From: Aequoribacter sp003520285
GTDB lineage: Bacteria; Pseudomonadota; Gammaproteobacteria; Pseudomonadales; Halieaceae
Assembly (NCBI GenBank): GCA_963966765.1
Contig: CAXAAR010000085.1
Location: 1-9,142 of the forward strand
Length of the DNA: 9,142 nt
Reading direction: 5' to 3'
This document shows positions 6,832-9,142 of this stretch, piece by piece. Positions within the stretch are counted from its first letter, which is position 1. Each line of letters opens with the position of its first letter. The position numbers were made by a program, and so were the translations under genes. The notes beneath the pieces are model-generated. The model made no database searches. It worked only from the letters and a program-made list of their open reading frames with translations, and was not told where the DNA came from.

Positions 6832-7437
6832 GTGGAACTGCTCGGCGACGAGAACGCCTTGGTGAATCTCCACGAAACTCTGCATTTTCTCTGTGGAATT
6901 TCGGCGTCCGATTTAGATCGTCACGAGCATGCACTCTCGCTGGCTTATGAGATTCGCAAGGCTTTTGAGAGGCAGAGATTGTGCCGTAGTACTGAGTCTG
7001 GGGAATTGCTTGGCACTCAGCTGACTTGGCCACATTTGCTTTTCTACACAGCTTACTTTCGCCATTTGGCTGGATATCGTTCTACAACTAAAGAGCATCA
7101 CGATAGCTTGGCCGAACTGGAGAACGCTGTGGAATCTGCGCTGGTCGGGTATGACGCGAAAGTTGGCAGCGAAGTCATTTCGCTATATCCCTGTATTGGT
7201 TCTGTGCCTTTTAACTTCTATGCCGGCTATGTGGAAGACATTACCTACTCATGGCTATATGATTCCGGTTCAGGAAAAATGAGGTTTCGTCGGCTCCCGG
7301 CATTGGTTCGCGCCCTTCATATATTTTCTACACAGTATCAACAGTCCGCGATGATGCTCGAGAGGGAAGCAAAAAAGAGGGGTTGCTCCCCGCACCAGTT
7401 GCAAGACGCTCGAGAGTGGCCGGAAATAGAGTGGTGA
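6832..7437 (+). CDS. uncharacterised 201-residue protein, possibly 5'-truncated
   Basis: The only convincing plus-strand gene. GTG at 6832 is used because AAGGA lies 6 bases upstream and no ATG occurs in this frame between the stop at 6736-6738 and 6832. The frame stays open upstream and reads TKKGTG before the GTG, which looks like coding sequence, so the original start codon may have been lost. The protein is soluble, with no signal peptide or membrane segment. It has an early LHETLHFLCG segment, then ALSLAYEIRKAFERQRL, GTQLTWPHLLFYTAYFRHLAGY, a Tyr/Phe-rich middle (NFYAGYVEDITYSWLY) and a helical C-terminus ending EWPEIEW. The order and some phrases recall the DUF6904 group; this is from memory and weak. 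A TATAAT occurs at 6711-6716, without a good -35 box. The gene ends one base before an attC-like site and faces vapC. Confidence 0.72.
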   Translation: MELLGDENALVNLHETLHFLCGISASDLDRHEHALSLAYEIRKAFERQRLCRSTESGELLGTQLTWPHLLFYTAYFRHLAGYRSTTKEHHDSLAELENAVESALVGYDAKVGSEVISLYPCIGSVPFNFYAGYVEDITYSWLYDSGSGKMRFRRLPALVRALHIFSTQYQQSAMMLEREAKKRGCSPHQLQDAREWPEIEW

Positions 7438-7438
7438 C

Positions 7439-7495
7439 GTCTAACCATCAATTGCACGCGACCAGCAAGCTGGCGCGTGAATACGGGCGTTATGT
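7439..7495 (+). other. attC-like site shared by two convergent genes
   Basis: A 57-base site reading GTCTAAC (7439-7445) to GGGCGTTATGT, with core GTTATGT at 7489-7495. The central stem is CACGCG (7455-7460) with CGCGTG (7474-7479) and CCAGC (7462-7466) with GCTGG (7469-7473), separated by the single extrahelical A7461 and closed by an AA loop. An extra base on the left plus-strand arm and a GGGCGTTATGT end favour a plus orientation, meaning it belongs to the 6832-7437 gene. However, the vapC stop also lies in ACATAAC on the other strand, and the VapBC module has matching ends. Orientation is therefore uncertain; that it is an attC-type site is more secure. Confidence 0.75.
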
Positions 7496-7891
7496 TTCCG
7501 GCAGCACCGAGAGCAAACCAAGATGATCGACAAAGGGAATAAAATCACGATCAAGGAAGAGCAACGGCATTCTTCGCTCGATACAGAACGTCGCAACAAT
7601 GACATCCGTTGTTTTGCGAATGGTAATTCCCTTTTTGCGAAGAACACGGTAATTGTCGGCACACTTATCAGGCATGCCCTCACCAAACATTTCCATGCGA
7701 CCCAGAGTCAGCAAAGTTTGCCTGGTCAAACGGTATTGCCGATCATCCCGAATACCCTGGAGGATTTCCAGAAAGATCAGATCTCCCATGCCAACTGAGC
7801 CTTCGACAATTCCGGCGTCAAGAGTGTCTGTATGCCTGTTCCTGACGCCGTTGAGGTAGTCGATCCAAACACTGGTATCGACCAGTATCAT
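7490..7891 (-). CDS. vapC: VapC family PIN-domain toxin
   Basis: 133 residues from ATG at 7891-7889 (MILVDTSVWIDYL), a typical PIN-domain endoribonuclease toxin that cleaves RNA, often tRNA or rRNA. The acidic metal-binding residues expected of the family are present: D5 in VDTSVWID, E42 in FLEIL, D96 in KTTDVIVA, and D114 or D116 in LFLDRDF. An upstream in-frame start at 7927 would add 12 basic residues that overlap vapB and precede the canonical opening, so it was rejected. The start overlaps the vapB stop by four bases (ATGA), the usual coupling for this operon type. The stop TAA is inside an attC core. The PIN core looks complete and no damage is visible. Confidence 0.93.
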   Translation of the reverse strand: MILVDTSVWIDYLNGVRNRHTDTLDAGIVEGSVGMGDLIFLEILQGIRDDRQYRLTRQTLLTLGRMEMFGEGMPDKCADNYRVLRKKGITIRKTTDVIVATFCIERRMPLLFLDRDFIPFVDHLGLLSVLPET

Positions 7892-8082
7892 TTGCCGCCT
7901 CGCATTTCGTCCAGATCTCCTTCCCATTTCACGCGGCCGCGCAGTTTCCGTATATCCTGTTGCTGGCTGCGTAAAAGGAGCAACTTAAGTCCTTGTTCTA
8001 CTGCTTCTTTTTTTGTGCTGTATCCTGATGCCTTGAGAGCGTCATCCATGAGCTTGTCGTCAATTACAATGTTGGTTCGCAT
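7888..8082 (-). CDS. vapB: VapB family antitoxin
   Basis: 64 residues. The N-terminal part (MRTNIVIDDKLMDDALKASG, then STKKEAVEQGLKLLL) is the ribbon-helix-helix DNA-binding domain of VapB antitoxins. The C-terminal tail (LRGRVKWEGDLDEMRGGK) is the segment that lies across VapC and blocks its active site. An AGGTG lies 4 bases before the ATG. It is immediately upstream of vapC with an ATGA overlap, so the operon order is antitoxin then toxin. VapB-VapC complexes usually repress their own promoter, and an inverted repeat that could be the operator lies 9 bases upstream of this start. Confidence 0.92.
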   Translation of the reverse strand: MRTNIVIDDKLMDDALKASGYSTKKEAVEQGLKLLLLRSQQQDIRKLRGRVKWEGDLDEMRGGK

Positions 8083-8090
8083 AAATCACC

Positions 8091-8121
8091 TGTGTGTATT
8101 GGTTGGTAACCTGTACACACT
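8091..8121 (-). promoter_or_regulatory. possible VapB operator (inverted repeat)
   Basis: GTGTGTA (8092-8098) and TACACAC (8114-8120) form a perfect 7-bp inverted repeat with 15 bases between, directly before the vapB ribosome-binding site. Position, symmetry and half-site spacing fit an autoregulatory operator for a ribbon-helix-helix antitoxin. No convincing -35/-10 pair could be fixed. Function is inferred from position only. Confidence 0.4.
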
Positions 8122-8145
8122 GTACCACTGGCAAAGAAACATAAC

Positions 8146-8333
8146 AATCGGCTGCACAGCGACAATATCATGCAATGAGCGACCGGCTTCCTAGCCAAAT
8201 TTGTTTTTAGGCCGGTCTAGTGCCGACTGCAATAGCGATTCATCACGCGGACCCGTTGGTCCGCCATGCTCTGAAAGCAAAAGACTATGCACGCGGCTAA
8301 CGACATTGTGTTTCAGCCACTTGGGTTCTTCAT
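8146..8333 (-). pseudogene. Doc/Fic-family toxin remnant
   Basis: From TGG at 8319-8317 the minus strand reads WLKHNVVSRVHSLLL, then SEHGGPTGPRDESLLQSALD, then RPKNKFG and a TAG (8193-8191). The block (E)HGG..G.RDE..L.SAL.RP.N is the conserved N-terminal half of Doc (death-on-curing) toxins. Doc proteins phosphorylate EF-Tu through a Fic fold. The frame continues past the TAG as EAGRSLHDIVAV, which still looks Doc-like (normally a Tyr-Glu follows RP.N..), so the TAG is probably a nonsense change. The likely start ATG (8333-8331) is one base out of frame with EPKWL, as if one base of an original ATG-AAx-GAA was lost. The catalytic HPF..GNKR half is absent, replaced by the VapBC cassette start at 8145. 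It is therefore dead three ways. It follows ccdB by 21 bases and no Phd antitoxin is visible. Confidence 0.75.
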
Positions 8334-8354
8334 TTAGCGAGCTCTTTAAGAGGA

Positions 8355-8672
8355 TTATATGCCAGAGAGTACAAAATCGAGTGCAGCCATTATTTCTGAG
8401 CGATACGACGATAGGTCATACGCTTGAGCACCGAGCTTGTTGCGATCTAGACCTGCAATCTCTTGTGTCATGACAGTAAATGTTTTTCCGTCAATAACAA
8501 TGCCTGAGTTTAGCCGGGTCAAACGCATTGGCGCCGCAAGTTTGGAAGGTGTCATCGGAATAACAACGGTCGTTCGCAGCTCGCTAAGCAAATCGCTTTG
8601 TATGTCCAGCAAGAGAGGGTACTGGGCACGAGTTGCAGGGTTTGGATTTTTATAAGCGCAGAATTGGCCCAT
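8355..8672 (-). CDS. ccdB: CcdB family toxin (lacks the usual C-terminal Trp)
   Basis: 105 residues, close to the 101 of F-plasmid CcdB, the gyrase-poisoning toxin. Matching segments are YPLLLDIQSDLL (residues 18-29), TTVVIPM (34-40), TPSKLAAPMRLTRLN (41-55), FTVMTQEIAG (65-74) and the Gly-Ile C-terminus. The last residues are VLSGI. In F-plasmid CcdB this position reads FWGI, and its Trp-Gly-Ile end is needed for gyrase poisoning; here Ser occupies the Trp place. The protein may therefore be weakened or use another contact, although more distant CcdB homologues also vary here. The ATG overlaps the ccdA stop by one base (TAATG), the usual coupling. The broken doc remnant follows 21 bases downstream. 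Confidence 0.92.
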   Translation of the reverse strand: MGQFCAYKNPNPATRAQYPLLLDIQSDLLSELRTTVVIPMTPSKLAAPMRLTRLNSGIVIDGKTFTVMTQEIAGLDRNKLGAQAYDLSSYRSEIMAALDFVLSGI

Positions 8673-8917
8673 TAGAATTTCCTGACGCTATCGCTGAATG
8701 TGCCGTTTGTTTCAACAAATAGGTTGTATGCCTGAATAGCGTCAGCGTTTTCGCGGAGCCATTCTGTGCGCTGTTCATTCCGCAGATGCTCGGCTAAGGC
8801 GTGTTCCAGGGTTGCTGACAGGTTTATCTTCATGCTCTTGGCTTTTTGGAGTAAGTCGCTGTTTATACTGACATTAGTCGGCTTTTTAGGGGCTTGGGTA
8901 TTGTAGGAGTAGCTCAT
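8672..8917 (-). CDS. ccdA: CcdA family antitoxin
   Basis: 81 residues from ATG at 8917-8915 (MSYSYNTQAPKKPTNVSINS). This start is chosen over one at 8980 because GGAGG lies 7 bases upstream and the family begins its ribbon-helix-helix domain soon after (TNVSINSDLLQKAKSMKINL). The C-terminal half (TEWLRENADAIQAYN, then VETNGTFSDSVRKF) corresponds to the CcdA segment that wraps CcdB and is degraded by Lon in the F system, where it reads MAEVARFIEMNGSFADENRDW-like. It forms an operon with ccdB by a one-base overlap and probably represses its own promoter through the inverted repeat at 8938-8960. Confidence 0.93.
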   Translation of the reverse strand: MSYSYNTQAPKKPTNVSINSDLLQKAKSMKINLSATLEHALAEHLRNEQRTEWLRENADAIQAYNLFVETNGTFSDSVRKF

Positions 8918-8937
8918 GGTTGTTCCTCCATATAAGT

Positions 8938-8960
8938 TATGCGTATATGTTGTGCGCATA
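8938..8960 (-). promoter_or_regulatory. possible CcdA operator (inverted repeat)
   Basis: TATGCG (8938-8943) and CGCATA (8955-8960) form a perfect 6-bp inverted repeat with an 11-base AT-rich spacer, 20 bases upstream of the ccdA start. On the minus strand a TTGCCA lies just upstream and CATATA lies within the spacer, about 20 bases apart, a weak promoter match. Autoregulation by the CcdA-CcdB complex is known for the family; that this repeat is the operator is inference. Confidence 0.4.
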
Positions 8961-9012
8961 TCCTTCGTCTGGCAATGCATAAAAAATCCGCATCAACCGC
9001 TGGGGCAGCCAG

Positions 9013-9056
9013 AACGCTGCGCTTATTCGGCCGCCCTTGTGCGTGGCGTTTTATGT
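9013..9056 (-). other. weak attC-like palindrome
   Basis: AACGC-TG-CGC (9013-9022) and GCG-TG-GCGTT (9041-9050) form a symmetrical stem with one 2x2 mismatch, next to ACATAA (minus, 9056-9051) that resembles the ACATAAC core with extra A residues. No proper second core is visible. It sits between the IS3 fragment and the ccdAB promoter region, where a cassette boundary would be expected. This may be a decayed attC or chance. Confidence 0.25.
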
Positions 9057-9142
9057 GCTGTAGGGCCTGATAACAACATAAAGATCGATAACAACGCCCA
9101 GGTAGAGCCAGCCCTCATGCGTGCGAATATACGTTATGTCGG
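9051..9142 (-). pseudogene. IS3-family transposase (OrfB, rve domain) fragment
   Basis: From the right edge the minus strand reads DITYIRTHEGWLYLGVVIDL, which is the opening of the DDE integrase core of IS3-family OrfB transposases; it contains the first (DITYI) and second (VVIDLY) catalytic Asp regions. After DLY the expected SR..VGW is replaced by VVIRPYST and a TAA at 9053-9051. The gene is thus truncated at its 3' side, and the 5' part lies outside the window. It cannot be active. The break falls on a 9-base direct repeat. Confidence 0.85.
9069..9095. repeat. 9-base direct repeat at the IS3 fragment break
   Basis: GATAACAAC occurs at 9069-9077 and again at 9087-9095, 18 bases apart. The right copy is inside conserved transposase sequence (coding VVI) and the left copy begins where similarity to IS3 transposases ends. 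It may mark the recombination or slippage point that truncated the gene. Confidence 0.6.

Noticed and set aside
6608..7033. Minus-strand frame of 141 codons overlapping 6832-7437
   Set aside because: It runs through the attC-like site and opposes the plus-strand gene, whose composition and Shine-Dalgarno are better; its residues look like random translation.
8201..8473. Plus-strand reading frame of 90 codons
   Set aside because: It is antisense to the doc remnant and the 3' part of ccdB, both of which match known families on the minus strand.
5528..9056. CRISPR array suggested by repeated palindromes
   Set aside because: The palindromes differ in sequence and length (52-99 bases) and are separated by genes, not by uniform spacers.
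9133..9139. GTTATGT at the right edge, like an attC core
   Set aside because: It falls in codons for Asp-Ile-Thr of the IS3 transposase (DITYIRT), so the match is explained by conserved coding sequence.

Overview
This window looks like a gammaproteobacterial chromosome segment. Core housekeeping genes sit on the left (about 51-4688) and a degraded, integron-like cassette region on the right (about 5414-9142). The rnr-rlmB pair, joined by a 4-base ATGA overlap, is a typical gammaproteobacterial arrangement. All calls come from reading the sequence; no database search was run.

Layout. Bases 1-50 are not genomic: they read as an Illumina TruSeq P7 adapter with an 8-base index, so the left edge is an assembly artefact. 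Positions 51-1073 (minus) hold most of a YcaD-like MFS transporter, cut off by the adapter. Positions 1345-4688 (minus) hold rlmB and rnr. Directly upstream of rnr lies a decayed C-terminal piece of an IS91-family transposase (4744-5439, minus) with one in-frame stop.

The right half is a run of short modules separated by attC-like sites, meaning imperfect inverted repeats with unpaired bases and GTTATGT, GTTAGAT or GTTAGAC core ends. In order they are a BrnT toxin with its antitoxin (5582-6043), a small secreted protein of unknown function (6135-6611), a plus-strand unknown gene (6832-7437), VapBC (7490-8082), a broken doc/fic toxin (8146-8333) and CcdAB (8355-8917). At the right edge is a fragment of an IS3-family transposase. 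Three toxin-antitoxin pairs plus a fourth toxin remnant in about 3.4 kb is characteristic of sedentary chromosomal integrons, where such pairs are thought to stabilise the array. No integron integrase or attI site is in the window.

The strongest evidence for real cassettes is that the two ends of one cassette are complementary, while the two ends of each attC as it now lies are not. The BrnT module begins GTTAGAT and ends ATCTAAC; the secreted-protein module begins GTTATGT and ends ACATAAC; the VapBC module does the same. This is what single-strand cassette exchange leaves behind. Other boundaries (near 6700, 8145 and 9050) are damaged, so the array appears to be decaying and rearranged.
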